From Bacteroidales bacterium (lineage in GTDB: Bacteria > Bacteroidota > Bacteroidia > Bacteroidales > P3), in NCBI GenBank assembly GCA_017455205.1, contig JAFTBM010000022.1, positions 59,296 through 123,295 of the forward strand: DNA of 64,000 bases, written 5' to 3'. The position numbers and the translations under genes were made by a program. The notes below the pieces were generated by a model. It ran no database searches, had not been told where the DNA came from, and saw only the letters and a program-made list of their open reading frames with translations. Below are positions 51,146 to 59,790 of this stretch, piece after piece (position 1 is the first letter of the stretch; each line of letters starts with the position of its first letter).

Positions 51146-51451
51146 TTACAAACTGTTTTCGGTTGGATGCAGTGTTGCTTCGAGCACACTATCTATTGAC
51201 TGCAAGCGTTGAGCCAATTCGGTGTCTTTGAACTTGAGCGAGTCTTGCATCTTGGTCAGTTGGGTTATCTGCGTTAGTGCCACCATGGCCAGAAGGTCCT
51301 GATGGTCGTTGTAGGCATACATACCGCCATACTGCCGAGCCTGCTTGTCGATGGCAACCGCAGCCTTGCGAAGGGCCTCCTCGTCCGCCGCTGCCACCCG
51401 CAACTTGTATGTGCGATCCATTATGCTTACCGATGCTGATACCGTCTCCAT
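51146..51451 (-). CDS. zapA: Cell-division protein ZapA
   Basis: 101 residues. Z-ring associated protein: the ZapA N-terminal fold VSIMDRTYKLRVAAADEEALRKAAVAIDKQA, then a central helix (DLLAMVALTQITQLTKMQD) and a short coiled-coil tail. It follows an upstream coiled-coil gene by 30 bp. The ZapA-rny pairing is common in this phylum. Confidence 0.9.
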   Translation of the reverse strand: METVSASVSIMDRTYKLRVAAADEEALRKAAVAIDKQARQYGGMYAYNDHQDLLAMVALTQITQLTKMQDSLKFKDTELAQRLQSIDSVLEATLHPTENSL

Positions 51452-51481
51452 CCGCTTCTTCCGTTTCCCTCGCCCGTGCTA

Positions 51482-51784
51482 CTATTCAGACATGCCGTCG
51501 CCTTTCAATATTCCGAGACTCCTGTCGATAGTGCGTATCATCTGGTTTATCCTAATCTTGAGCTCTGTGTCGTCTTCCTTTTCTGCCAGTCGGGTTCCTA
51601 ATTTAACTATTGAATTTTCTTCTTTTAATTGGTTTATTTGTTCTTCTTTTTCGTCCAATGCTTTTTGCAACACCTCGCAGCGATGCCCGCTTTCCGCCAC
51701 CTGCCTGCGCAATCTTTCCACCTCGTCGGCCAACTGCCTCACCTTGTACTCAATCCCGCTCACCGATGTCTCGAAATCAAACAT
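51482..51784 (-). CDS. Small coiled-coil protein upstream of zapA
   Basis: 100 residues, almost continuous heptad pattern (about 10-70: VRQLADEVERLRRQVAESGHRCEVLQKALDEKEEQINQLKEE) with a C-terminal helix LKIRINQMIRTIDRSLGILKG. Size and position next to ZapA suggest a ZapB-like division factor or a ZapA partner; homology cannot be shown from sequence alone because coiled coils look alike. First gene of the zapA-rny-lgt-gpmA run, with a TACTTTTG -7 box 35 bp upstream. Confidence 0.8.
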   Translation of the reverse strand: MFDFETSVSGIEYKVRQLADEVERLRRQVAESGHRCEVLQKALDEKEEQINQLKEENSIVKLGTRLAEKEDDTELKIRINQMIRTIDRSLGILKGDGMSE

Positions 51785-51818
51785 ACGCTTACTGCCTGTT
51801 GCACTATTAAAAGCAGTG

Positions 51819-51826
51819 CAAAAGTA
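51819..51826 (-). promoter_or_regulatory. -7 box of the zapA-rny operon
   Basis: The minus strand reads TACTTTTG, 34 bp before the coiled-coil gene. Confidence 0.6.
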
Positions 51827-51939
51827 ACAATATTTCTTAAATCTTGCAAAAAAATCTGATTACCTTTTCACTTTCAGCCTGCTGCACTGCCCACTCCAAG
51901 CCCACTCCACTGCGGTTCACCGCTGCCTACTCCCCATAT

Positions 51940-52989
51940 TCATTCCTCATTCCGCCACTGTGCCAACCAGTCGAGGTCTGCCCGCGGAGCATCGTTCCAA
52001 CCCGCAGTGTCAATGCTCACCTCGAGCAACGTGGCCTTCCCCTCGCAGAAGAGTTCCACCCCCTCGGCCACCGAAGGCACCAGCACGCACTCGCCCACGT
52101 GCATCGGCACCACCTCACCCATGCTCTTCACTGCTGCTATCCCACTGACGCAGAGGTAAACCACAAAGCTGTCCACCTCCTCCAAACTTTTCCTGATGGG
52201 TCTGTCAAACGGGATAACCCGAGTGGTGAAATAGGGGCAGGCAACCACAGTGTTGCTGCTGTTGGGGCGAGCCTCGTAGCGCGTATTCGCATGGTCGCCC
52301 ACCTCGCCGAAGTCGATGGCCTCCATCGCCTCCGCCGTGTGCAACTGCCGCCGACGCCCATCGGCATCCGTGCGGTCGTAGTCATAAATCCGATAGGTAC
52401 AATCCGAAGCCTGCTGCACCTCGGCTACCAGCAGCCCCCGCCCAAGCGCATGGACGCGCCCCGCCGGAATATAGTAGACGTCCCCCACCGCTGGGCATTC
52501 GCTATGCAGCAGCCCCATCAGCTCGCCACCTTCCAATGCCCTCACATACGCTTCCCTATCGACCCCCGCGCCAAATCCGCTGACCAGCCGCGCCCCCTCC
52601 TCGGCCTCCACCACATACCACATCTCGCTCTTCCCCCATGGCATCCCCCGACGCTGCGCAAGCTCGTCGGCGGGGTGCACCTGCACCGAAAGGTCGTCGG
52701 CAGCATCTATCATCTTCACCAGCAGGGGAAACTCCACTCCATAGCGGTTATACACCTTCTCCCCCACCAAATCGCCCATATACACCTCCACCAACTCGTT
52801 GAGCGTGTTCCCAGCCAAAAAACCATTTGCCACCACCGACTCGCGCCCTTCCACTCCCGACAACGCCCATAGCTCGCCGCAATTGGCCAACGGAGAATAA
52901 TCAAAGCCGTAGCCCCGAAGCCGATTACCACCCCATATCACATTCTTGTAGAGGGGCAGAAACTTGAGTGGATACAATGCCGACTGCAT
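51940..52989 (-). CDS. manA: Mannose-6-phosphate isomerase, class I
   Basis: 349 residues, cupin zinc enzyme interconverting mannose-6-P and fructose-6-P for sugar-nucleotide supply. Zinc site motifs: SVQVHPADELA (two residues of the site), SEMWYVVEAEEGA and YYIPAGRVHALGRGLLVAEVQQASDCTYRIYDYDR. The Bacteroidetes short form (no extra C-terminal cupin tail). The start overlaps the stop of the small lipoprotein gene by one base (TGATG). Confidence 0.93.
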   Translation of the reverse strand: MQSALYPLKFLPLYKNVIWGGNRLRGYGFDYSPLANCGELWALSGVEGRESVVANGFLAGNTLNELVEVYMGDLVGEKVYNRYGVEFPLLVKMIDAADDLSVQVHPADELAQRRGMPWGKSEMWYVVEAEEGARLVSGFGAGVDREAYVRALEGGELMGLLHSECPAVGDVYYIPAGRVHALGRGLLVAEVQQASDCTYRIYDYDRTDADGRRRQLHTAEAMEAIDFGEVGDHANTRYEARPNSSNTVVACPYFTTRVIPFDRPIRKSLEEVDSFVVYLCVSGIAAVKSMGEVVPMHVGECVLVPSVAEGVELFCEGKATLLEVSIDTAGWNDAPRADLDWLAQWRNEE

Positions 52990-53189
52990 CAGTACGAGCG
53001 TGTGGTGTGGCCATTGGTGGCATTGCTGCCCTTCACCTTGACGTTCGACTTCACCGTCGTTCCACGGTTCGACGCTTTCCGCTCATACATCGTCTTCTCC
53101 GAACTCTTGCAACCCACCGCAGCACCGCAGGCGGCCACTACGCACACCAGCAGCACCAAAGGCAACAGCTTCTTGACTATACTCTTCAT
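52989..53189 (-). CDS. Small lipoprotein upstream of manA
   Basis: 66 residues from the ATG at 53189 with a hydrophobic signal MKSIVKKLLPLVLLVCVVAAC and candidate lipid Cys21 (a second Cys29 follows CGAAVGC). The mature part is short, basic and polar (KSSEKTMYERKASNRGTTVKSNVKV). Function unknown. It is translationally coupled to manA by a one-base overlap. TATATTTG box at 53246-53253 upstream. Confidence 0.72.
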   Translation of the reverse strand: MKSIVKKLLPLVLLVCVVAACGAAVGCKSSEKTMYERKASNRGTTVKSNVKVKGSNATNGHTTRSY

Positions 53190-53758
53190 ATCTAACATCT
53201 GATTGATTGGCACTTAACCATCACCCTCACCTCCACTCCCAACTGCAAATATACAAACTTAAATCGGTCCGCGCAAAATTATTTTCCATCGCCACCGCAA
53301 TCCCCCAGCCACCACCGCCGCTGCCACCCCCTCCCCCACCCGTTTCCACTTCACCCGTATTTCGTTCCCATCCCACCTCCACCCTCTTCCTTCCCTACTT
53401 CCCCCCGCCTATGCAATAGTATCCGTTTTGTGTCAAATTCGCACCTTCTTCGCTCCCCCTTCTTCCTCGGAGAAAGAGGGTAAAAAGGGGAGAAGAAGAG
53501 GGGAAGAAGAGGGGAAGAAGGGGGTCGCAGGAAGTGGCTAATTACCAGCCATTTGCATATTTCTCCTACCAAAATCGCAAATAGTTGGTATTCAATGGTA
53601 TAGAAAATCGCCATTCCGGGTGCCAAATGGCACATCGGAGGGCAAACGGGAGAAGAGGTCGGGATGCCGTTTTATGGCAATTTTTCCACTCGCCGAAGGA
53701 AACGGAGGGCAGGGGAGGAAGGCAGCGCTGGCATTAGGGCAGATGGCGGTGCAGCTGC
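53190..53758. other. Gene-free stretch with pyrimidine and purine tracts
   Basis: Besides the manA-unit promoter, there is a C-rich tract (about 53295-53345) and a G/A-rich tract with GGGGAAGAAGA repeats (about 53460-53525). Predicted frames here are of unusual composition and lack starts with context. No gene is supported. Confidence 0.6.
53246..53253 (-). promoter_or_regulatory. -7 box of the lipoprotein-manA transcript
   Basis: The minus strand reads TATATTTG, 57 bp upstream of the start codon. Confidence 0.65.
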
Positions 53759-54124
53759 TTATTGACGCGATGGCCGTCGCGAGGCCTTGGCATATTTGGT
53801 TTTCACTATTTGGTAGGAGTTGCGGGTGAGGTCGCGCAGCAGGGTGCCGGAGGCCAGCTGCGGATCGATGCCTATCCAGTGGCGGGGAGATTCGTTGTAG
53901 GGAAGGCCAATGCAGGAGTGCTGCTCGCGTAGCGTGGGTATGCGCTCTGGCTGGCACTTGAGCGAGACAACGCTGAAGCTGTCGCAGTCGAAGAAGGCGA
54001 ACATGTGGCCGCAGACGTAGAATACGAGTACACTTTCGCCATGCTTGAATTTCACGAAGGGGAATTTTTCCTCCACGTCGCCACCCAGCGAGAGGCAGAA
54101 GTCGCGATAGTCCTCGATGTTCAT
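53759..54124 (-). CDS. MmcQ/YjbR-family DNA-binding protein
   Basis: 121 residues. The YjbR fold: MNIEDYRDFCLSLGGDVEEKFPF (start), VLVFYVCGHMFAFFDCD, SLKCQPERIPTLREQ and the family's W-I-G.DP motif HWIGIDPQLASGTLLRDLTRNSYQIV. The family is proposed to bind DNA (double-wing-like) but is uncharacterised here. It overlaps the upstream acetyltransferase stop by 4 bp, so the two are coupled. Confidence 0.85.
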   Translation of the reverse strand: MNIEDYRDFCLSLGGDVEEKFPFVKFKHGESVLVFYVCGHMFAFFDCDSFSVVSLKCQPERIPTLREQHSCIGLPYNESPRHWIGIDPQLASGTLLRDLTRNSYQIVKTKYAKASRRPSRQ

Positions 54125-54732
54125 CTGTCGGGAGGGTTGCTATGGTGCGCATGAGGGGATGCGGCAATGGATGCTTCCCCCGGTTGCTTCTTGATGATGC
54201 GGGCAGGGTTGCCAGCCACCACCACATCGTCGGGCACATCGCGAGTTACCACGCTACCCGCGCCCACGATGACGCGGTTGCCTATCGTTACGCCGGGGCA
54301 GACGGTTACGCCGCCCCCGAGCCAGCAGTCGTCGCCGATGCGGATGGGGAGACCCGTCTCGACGGTCTGCCGACGCTGCTGCCAGTGGTGGGGATGGTCG
54401 GGCGTCAGCAGCTGGCAGTTAGGGCCAATGAGGGTGTGGTTGCCGATGGTGATACCACCTCCGTCGAGGAAGACGGCGTTGAAGTTGATGAATACCGCCT
54501 CGCCCAGATGGATGCGGTCGCCGTGGTCGCAATGGAACGGGGGGCAGACCATGGCTGTCGGGTGTGCATTGGGGATGAGGTCGTGCAGGCATCGGCGAGC
54601 CTCTTCAAGATCCCACGCACCGCATTGGTTGAACGCTCGCATGGCGTGGTAAGCACGGAGGATGTGGCGCTGGACTTCCTCGTCGGTGTAGTCATACTGC
54701 AGGTTGGCTACCATCTTTTCGTATTCGGTCAT
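54121..54732 (-). CDS. maa: Sugar O-acetyltransferase (maltose O-acetyltransferase type)
   Basis: 203 residues. An N-terminal Mac domain (about 1-55, MTEYEKMVANLQYDYTDEEVQRHILRAYHAM) followed by a left-handed beta-helix (about 58-190). The catalytic His lies in LLTPDHPHHW, and WLGGGVTVCPGVTIGNRVIVGAGSVVTRDVPDDVVVAGNPARII is the diagnostic end. It acetylates maltose, glucose or related sugars; the exact acceptor is uncertain. The C-terminal ~15 residues (Ala/His-rich) are an extra tail. Coupled to the YjbR gene. Confidence 0.9.
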   Translation of the reverse strand: MTEYEKMVANLQYDYTDEEVQRHILRAYHAMRAFNQCGAWDLEEARRCLHDLIPNAHPTAMVCPPFHCDHGDRIHLGEAVFINFNAVFLDGGGITIGNHTLIGPNCQLLTPDHPHHWQQRRQTVETGLPIRIGDDCWLGGGVTVCPGVTIGNRVIVGAGSVVTRDVPDDVVVAGNPARIIKKQPGEASIAASPHAHHSNPPDR

Positions 54733-54856
54733 CGCATTGGGGTGTAGGTTGACAGGAGGGTATCGGCAACGTGCAAAAGCTCTTGCCGTCTGATAGTCAT
54801 AACGCAGGCGGGGGCAAAATATTTGAAACAGATTTCGCCAAGTGGATTAATTATCG

Positions 54857-54864
54857 TATTTTTG
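54857..54864 (+). promoter_or_regulatory. -7 box of the EcoRI-family methyltransferase gene
   Basis: TATTTTTG, 83 bp upstream of the start codon. No clear -33 box. This would start the defence-like cluster. Confidence 0.5.
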
Positions 54865-54946
54865 CAAACTGAAAAGTCAGCAATAGGAGCACCCACTACT
54901 CTGCGATGAAAAACGTGGAGATAGCGATGCAACGAAATCAACCACT

Positions 54947-56098
54947 ATGGCAAACAACACAAACCTCGGCGCCGCCAAGGCGGCCAAGAACGACGAGTTC
55001 TATACGCAATATCAAGATATTCAGAAGGAGGTGAACGCCTATCTGGAATACAACCCCGACACTTTCCGCGACAAGACGGTACTGCTGCCCTGCGATGACC
55101 CGGAATGGAGCAACTTCACACGATTCTTTGCACAGAACTTCGAGCGTCTGGGACTGAAGCGGCTCATCTCTACCAGCTATGCCGTAGAGAGTAAGAAGTA
55201 CAAGAACTACCAGCCAACGCTCTTCGAAACGGAGAGTCCCCGCTACGACGAGGACAAGACGCGCATCAAGGGCAAGATTTTCGAGCTGACGCGCGACACC
55301 AACGGCAACGGACGCATCGACCTCGACGACCTGGAGTGGCACTACCTCGATGGCGACGGCGATTTCCGCAGCAAGGAGGTCTGCGCCTTGCGCGACGAGG
55401 CGGATATCATCGTCACCAACCCTCCCTTCTCGCTGTTTCGCGAGTTTGTGGCATGGATAGTGGAGGCTGGAAAGCAGTTTCTTGTGATTGGTAGCCAAGG
55501 TGCTGCTGGATATAAGGAAATATTCCCATTGATTAAAGAAAACCGACTTTGGTATGGAAATGGGTTTAGTGCTGGCAATGCCTATTTCGGTCTGCCTAAT
55601 CAACAGATTCGAGAATACGCATCTGGAGTCTATGACGAATTAACAGGACTCGTGAAGTTTCGCAATTGCTGTTGGTTGACTAATATGGAACACGGGCGTC
55701 GTCACGAGCCGCTGCGGCTGATGACGATGAAAGACAACCTGCGCTATGGCAAGCACAAGGATTTGATGGAAATGGGTTATCTGAAATATGAGAACTATGA
55801 TGCCATTGATGTTCCTTATACAGATGCCATACCTGATGATTATGATGGAGTGATGGGTGTTCCTGTAACATTCCTTGATAAGTATTGTCCCGAACAATTT
55901 GATATCATCGGTTTCGGCAGTGGCTATCTTGGTCAAAGTATTGGAATCCGAGGCATCCCCCATGAACATAAGCAGAAGATGAAAGGTCATTCAGCAGCAG
56001 GAGACCTTTACATGATGGTAAACGGAGAGCCAAAAGTTCCATATGCCCGCATCCTCATCCGCAAAAGACAATGTTCTTCCGCTACCGAAAGTGATTGA
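54947..56098 (+). CDS. Adenine-specific DNA methyltransferase, EcoRI family
   Basis: 383 residues. Conserved start NNTNLGAAKAAKNDEFYTQYQDIQKEVNAYL, the SAM-site motif LLPCDDPEWSNF (47-58) and the catalytic NPPF (158-161, IIVTNPPFSLFREFV). These are the marks of the M.EcoRI-type family, which methylates adenine. Beyond the family's usual end (YARILIRK) there are about 10 more residues to the TGA. Base composition changes inside the gene: the first ~500 bp are GC-rich, much of 55480-56098 is AT-rich. It begins a three-gene accessory block; the cognate nuclease would have to be one of the next two genes. Confidence 0.9.
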   Translation: MANNTNLGAAKAAKNDEFYTQYQDIQKEVNAYLEYNPDTFRDKTVLLPCDDPEWSNFTRFFAQNFERLGLKRLISTSYAVESKKYKNYQPTLFETESPRYDEDKTRIKGKIFELTRDTNGNGRIDLDDLEWHYLDGDGDFRSKEVCALRDEADIIVTNPPFSLFREFVAWIVEAGKQFLVIGSQGAAGYKEIFPLIKENRLWYGNGFSAGNAYFGLPNQQIREYASGVYDELTGLVKFRNCCWLTNMEHGRRHEPLRLMTMKDNLRYGKHKDLMEMGYLKYENYDAIDVPYTDAIPDDYDGVMGVPVTFLDKYCPEQFDIIGFGSGYLGQSIGIRGIPHEHKQKMKGHSAAGDLYMMVNGEPKVPYARILIRKRQCSSATESD

Positions 56099-56229
56099 AA
56101 CTTGATTAATAAAAAGGGGTGCAGCTTGATTAGTAAGAAAGATGATGGCTTGATTAGTAAGAAAGGTGGTGGCTTGATTAGTAAAGACGTAAACTTATCA
56201 GAAGCGAAACAACAGCAATACACATTACA
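56099..56229 (+). repeat. 24-nt tandem repeats in the methyltransferase frame after its stop
   Basis: Three 24-nt units beginning CTTGATTAGTAAGAAAG (56101-56172; the first is diverged, CTTGATTAATAAAAAGG) plus a partial fourth. Directly after the TGA the same frame stays open for about 55 codons, reading NLINKKGCSLISKKDDG then LISKKGGGLISKD. The 8-residue LISK repeat would be added to the methyltransferase if the stop were read through or lost. Confidence 0.85.
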
Positions 56230-57345
56230 ATGCAGCAACTGTTACGAACCGACTATATTGAGGCGGTGAAAACAATCAAGGAGGCTATCCAGCAAAGCCG
56301 TTACCGCGCCGCCAAGCTGGTGAACAGCGAGGTGCTGGGGCTATACTATGCCGTGGGACGATATATTTCTTCCTACAGCCGCAAAGCTCAATATGGCAGC
56401 AATGCCCTGCGCATCATTTCTGACCAACTGCAACGGGAAATGCCTGGACTGAAGGGCTTTTCGGAAGCAAGCATGAAACGCATGCGCAAATTCTACGAGG
56501 GCTGGAGCGGATGGATAGAAAATCGTCCACCAGCAGTGGACGATTTGGACGCAGTATTGGGATTTCCTGATTATCATCAGATTGTAATTCGTCCACTAAC
56601 GGTGGCCGAATTCACGGGAGAGCAGTTACACGACTTTCTGTCGGTACCGTTTATTCATCACTATGAGATATTGGTACACACAAATACTTTGGAAGAACGG
56701 CTGTTTTATATACGCGAATGCGCCACGCATTTTTGGAGCAAGGATTTTTTGATTGGTCAGCTCAAAGCCGACCTGTTTCACAAAGGTGTGGCTCAAAACA
56801 ACTTCCAGACCGCCATCCCCGACACCCGCCTGCGCGACAAGGCCATGAGGATGTTTCGTGAGGATGTTGTGATGGATTTCTTGCACATTCCAGACCCCGA
56901 TGATGTGGACGAGAGAGATGTCGAGCGACAGATTGTGGAAAACATCAAGAACTTCATCATGTCGCTGGGTGGCGATTTCGCTTTTATGGGCAACCAATAC
57001 CGCGTCATTGTGGAGGGGGAGGAGAGTTTTATCGACTTGCTTTTCTACAACCGCCGTCTGCGTTCGCTGGTGGCAATTGAACTGAAAGGCGGCAAGTTCA
57101 AGCCCGAATATGTGGGAAAGATGAACTATTATCTCTCGGCATTGGACGAATATGTGCGTTTGCCGGAAGAGAATCCGAGCATAGGCATTATTCTCTGCCG
57201 GTCGGTAAACGAAAAGAAAGTGGAGTTCTCGTTCAGGGACCTGAACAAACCTGTGGGTGTTGCCACATACCACAGCAGCACGGAGCTCCCCGAAGCCTAC
57301 AAAAACATTCTGCCTTCGGCAGAGGAATTGCGAAAACTCCTATGA
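56230..57345 (+). CDS. DUF1016/YhcG-type PDDEXK nuclease-domain protein
   Basis: 371 residues. The N-terminal ~150 residues form the YhcG helical domain (KTIKEAIQQSRYRAAKLVNSEVLGLYYAVGRYI, ISDQLQREMPGLKGFSEASMKRMRKFYEGW); the C-terminal part is a PDDEXK-like nuclease: YRVIVEGEESFIDLLFYNRRLRSLVAIELKGGKFKPEYVGKMNYYLSALDE (Asp near 269, Glu-x-Lys near 283-285). Family members accompany restriction-modification and other defence loci; the biochemical role is not settled. It lies between the methyltransferase and the DUF262-HNH gene. Confidence 0.88.
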   Translation: MQQLLRTDYIEAVKTIKEAIQQSRYRAAKLVNSEVLGLYYAVGRYISSYSRKAQYGSNALRIISDQLQREMPGLKGFSEASMKRMRKFYEGWSGWIENRPPAVDDLDAVLGFPDYHQIVIRPLTVAEFTGEQLHDFLSVPFIHHYEILVHTNTLEERLFYIRECATHFWSKDFLIGQLKADLFHKGVAQNNFQTAIPDTRLRDKAMRMFREDVVMDFLHIPDPDDVDERDVERQIVENIKNFIMSLGGDFAFMGNQYRVIVEGEESFIDLLFYNRRLRSLVAIELKGGKFKPEYVGKMNYYLSALDEYVRLPEENPSIGIILCRSVNEKKVEFSFRDLNKPVGVATYHSSTELPEAYKNILPSAEELRKLL

Positions 57346-57554
57346 GTGAAGGCTGGCGCCAACACCTCATATATAGAAAAGATTATGAGAGAAGATAAGA
57401 TAAACATAATGAAACTACCACAACAACAAGATGTGGAGATGCTTCACACAAACGCAAAATCCATGCTGATATAGCAATATGTGGTTTTCAATTCGTGACA
57501 CGCTGCGTCACGAATTCATTTGACCACACAAACACACATAATAATAGAAAAGCA
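57346..57554 (+). promoter_or_regulatory. Spacer with long hairpin before the DUF262-HNH gene
   Basis: A 10-bp perfect inverted repeat, AATTCGTGAC (57490-57499) with GTCACGAATT (57507-57516), extends outward to TGTGGT (57480-57485) and ACCACA (57523-57528). The right arm includes a GAATTC at 57512-57517. It may be an operator, attenuator or a methylation target. Confidence 0.6.
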
Positions 57555-58778
57555 ATGAAGGCAACATTGATTGAGGACTGGACCATTGGAGACATTTGCA
57601 AAGGCTTCCAGTATAACGAATACGAAGGTAAAGGACTATACGGACTTTCGGGACGGCTGACCATTCAGCCTGAGTTCCAGCGCCACTACCTCTATGCTGA
57701 AAACGGAGGCAAGAAGGAGGTAGATGTCATCCAGTCGGTACGCAACGGCTGTCCGCTGGGGCTCATCTATTTCTCCAAGGTAGTGGCTCACGCCTCCGAG
57801 CGTGAGAAAGAAGGGACACATGGCACGCTCGGAGGCGTGCCCCACTACGAGGTGCTCGACGGACAGCAACGCATCACCTCGCTCGGACGCTTCATCACCG
57901 AGAAGTTCGCCTGGATCGACCCCGACGGCAAGCCGTGGTATTTCACCGCCCTGAACAAGGAGGAGCAGGAGACTTTCTTGAAGACCAAACTGCTCATCTA
58001 CGTCTGCGAAGGCACCGAGAAGGAAATCAAGGACTGGTTTCGCACCATCAACATCGTGGGTATCCCACTCAACCAGCAGGAGACCTTGAACGCCGTCTAC
58101 AGCGGCCTGTTTGTCACCCGTGCCAAGGAGGAGTTCTCCAACTCGAACAACACGGCAATCAACAAGTGGAGCTGCTTCATCCCCGGCACCGCCAAGCGGC
58201 AGGACTATTTGGCCACAGCCATCGACTGGGTGAGCCATGGGCACACGGAGGACTACATGGCCGCCCATCGGCAGGACAGCGACATCACCGAACTGAAAGC
58301 CTACTTCACCTCGGTCATCGACTGGATTACGTCGGTGTTCGACATGACGCCAGAGCGCGAGATGTGCGGATTGAAATGGGGCGAACTCTATGAGAAGTAT
58401 CATACCCGCGCCTACGACCCCGCAGCGGCGGCCGCCAAGGTGCGCGAGCTGTACGAGAACTTCTACGTCAAGGAGAAGAAAGGCATCTACGAATATGTGC
58501 TTGGCGGCTGCGAGGACACCCGCCTGCTGAACGTCCGCGTGTTCGACGAACCCACCAAGCGCACGGTCTTTGCCGCGCAGACCTCACAGGCAGAGGCTGA
58601 AGGCCACTCCAACTGTCCGCTTTGCGCAGAGGGACACGACCAGAACCGACAGCGTATATGGAAACTGTCGGAGATGGATGCCGACCACGTGACGGCATGG
58701 AGCAAGGGCGGCAGCACAGATATCGACAACTGCCAGATGCTCTGCAAGACGCACAACAAGGCAAAAGGAAACAGATAG
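57555..58778 (+). CDS. DUF262 domain protein with C-terminal HNH nuclease (GmrSD-like)
   Basis: 407 residues from the ATG at 57555. The DUF262 core is intact: [14 protein letters not shown] near 36-49 and [14 protein letters not shown] near 97-110, whose DGQQR motif is the ParB-like NTPase signature. A helical middle follows, then an HNH finger: CPLC near 354-357, [23 protein letters not shown] near 374-396 and THNKAKG. This is the layout of GmrSD and related DNA-cleaving defence proteins. With the adjacent methyltransferase it makes a plausible restriction module. The downstream 160 bp have no terminator hairpin that I can identify. Confidence 0.88.
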   Translation: MKATLIEDWTIGDICKGFQYNEYEGKGLYGLSGRLTIQPEFQRHYLYAENGGKKEVDVIQSVRNGCPLGLIYFSKVVAHASEREKEGTHGTLGGVPHYEVLDGQQRITSLGRFITEKFAWIDPDGKPWYFTALNKEEQETFLKTKLLIYVCEGTEKEIKDWFRTINIVGIPLNQQETLNAVYSGLFVTRAKEEFSNSNNTAINKWSCFIPGTAKRQDYLATAIDWVSHGHTEDYMAAHRQDSDITELKAYFTSVIDWITSVFDMTPEREMCGLKWGELYEKYHTRAYDPAAAAAKVRELYENFYVKEKKGIYEYVLGGCEDTRLLNVRVFDEPTKRTVFAAQTSQAEAEGHSNCPLCAEGHDQNRQRIWKLSEMDADHVTAWSKGGSTDIDNCQMLCKTHNKAKGNR

Positions 58779-58944
58779 GCCGGGGGAAGAACACATCTTT
58801 CCCAAAAGAAGAGCATATCTTCCGTGCAAGCGGCTGCCTCGCGAGTTTTATAAGCGATGATATACTCTTTTTGCGTAGATGAGCATACCAATTTGAGATT
58901 ACCTTTGGTTGAGATGCTTCGAGCAAGAGTAACTCCTCGCTCGT

Positions 58945-59790
58945 TTATCCGTAGGTCTCAATGAGGTACTTGACGAAGTTCATGTCGGCGAAGTTGATGT
59001 TGCCAGTGTCCATCTGGTTCATTCCTGCAATCTGCTCCATATCGGCATCGCTCAACGTGAAGTCGAAGATGTCTAAATTCTGCACCATACGCTCCTTGTG
59101 GCTACTCTTGGGGATGGCAACGATACCGCGCTGGGTAAGCCAGCGGAGGGCCACCTGCGAGGCAGTCTTGCCGTACTTTTGTCCGATGCCGGCGAGCAAC
59201 TCGCTCTTGATGATGCCGTCCACTCCCTGTCCGCCCAGCGGCCCCCAGGCCATCATCGAGCATCCCTTCTCGGTGAGCAGCGGCTCGATGCCACGCTGCT
59301 GGATCATCGCGTTGCATTGCAGCTGGTTGACCATCGGCTTGATTTCCACGTAGTGCTGGAAGTCGAAGAATCGGGCCTCTTGGAAGTTGCTCACGCCGAT
59401 GGCGCGGAGCTTGCCTTGACGGTAGGCATCCTCCATGGCACGCCAGATGCCGAAGACGTCGCCATAGGCTTGGTGGATGAGCAGCAGGTCGATGTAGTCG
59501 GTCTTCAGCTTGCGCAGGCTCTCGTCGATGCTACGGGCGGCGCGCTCCTCGCCGCTGTTGCTAATCCACACCTTTGTGACGAGGAAGAGGTCTTCGCGCC
59601 GCAGGCCACTCTTCGTCCAAGCCTCGCCCACACCTTCTTCATTAAAATAGGCCTGCGCCGTGTCGATGAGGCGGTAGCCGACCTCCAAAGCGTCGCTGAC
59701 ACAACGCTCGCATTCTGCGGGCGATACTTGGAAGACACCATAGCCCAACAGGGGCATTTCAATTCCGTTGGAAAGTTTTGTGTACTGCAT
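58945..59790 (-). CDS. Aldo/keto reductase
   Basis: 281 residues, AKR (alpha/beta)8 barrel. Catalytic tetrad D43, Y48 (IDTAQAYFNEE), K73 (LVTKVW) and H106 (LLIHQAYG). IPKSSHKERMVQN near the C-terminus binds the NADP phosphate. Closest in layout to 2,5-diketo-D-gluconate reductase-type AKRs; substrate unknown. It stands alone between the accessory cluster and the giant repeat gene. Confidence 0.92.
   Translation of the reverse strand: MQYTKLSNGIEMPLLGYGVFQVSPAECERCVSDALEVGYRLIDTAQAYFNEEGVGEAWTKSGLRREDLFLVTKVWISNSGEERAARSIDESLRKLKTDYIDLLLIHQAYGDVFGIWRAMEDAYRQGKLRAIGVSNFQEARFFDFQHYVEIKPMVNQLQCNAMIQQRGIEPLLTEKGCSMMAWGPLGGQGVDGIIKSELLAGIGQKYGKTASQVALRWLTQRGIVAIPKSSHKERMVQNLDIFDFTLSDADMEQIAGMNQMDTGNINFADMNFVKYLIETYG

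Noticed and set aside
53592-54239. Minus-strand ORF of 215 codons overlapping the YjbR and acetyltransferase genes
   Set aside because: A shadow frame rich in Pro, His and Arg; both overlapping genes have clear family motifs.
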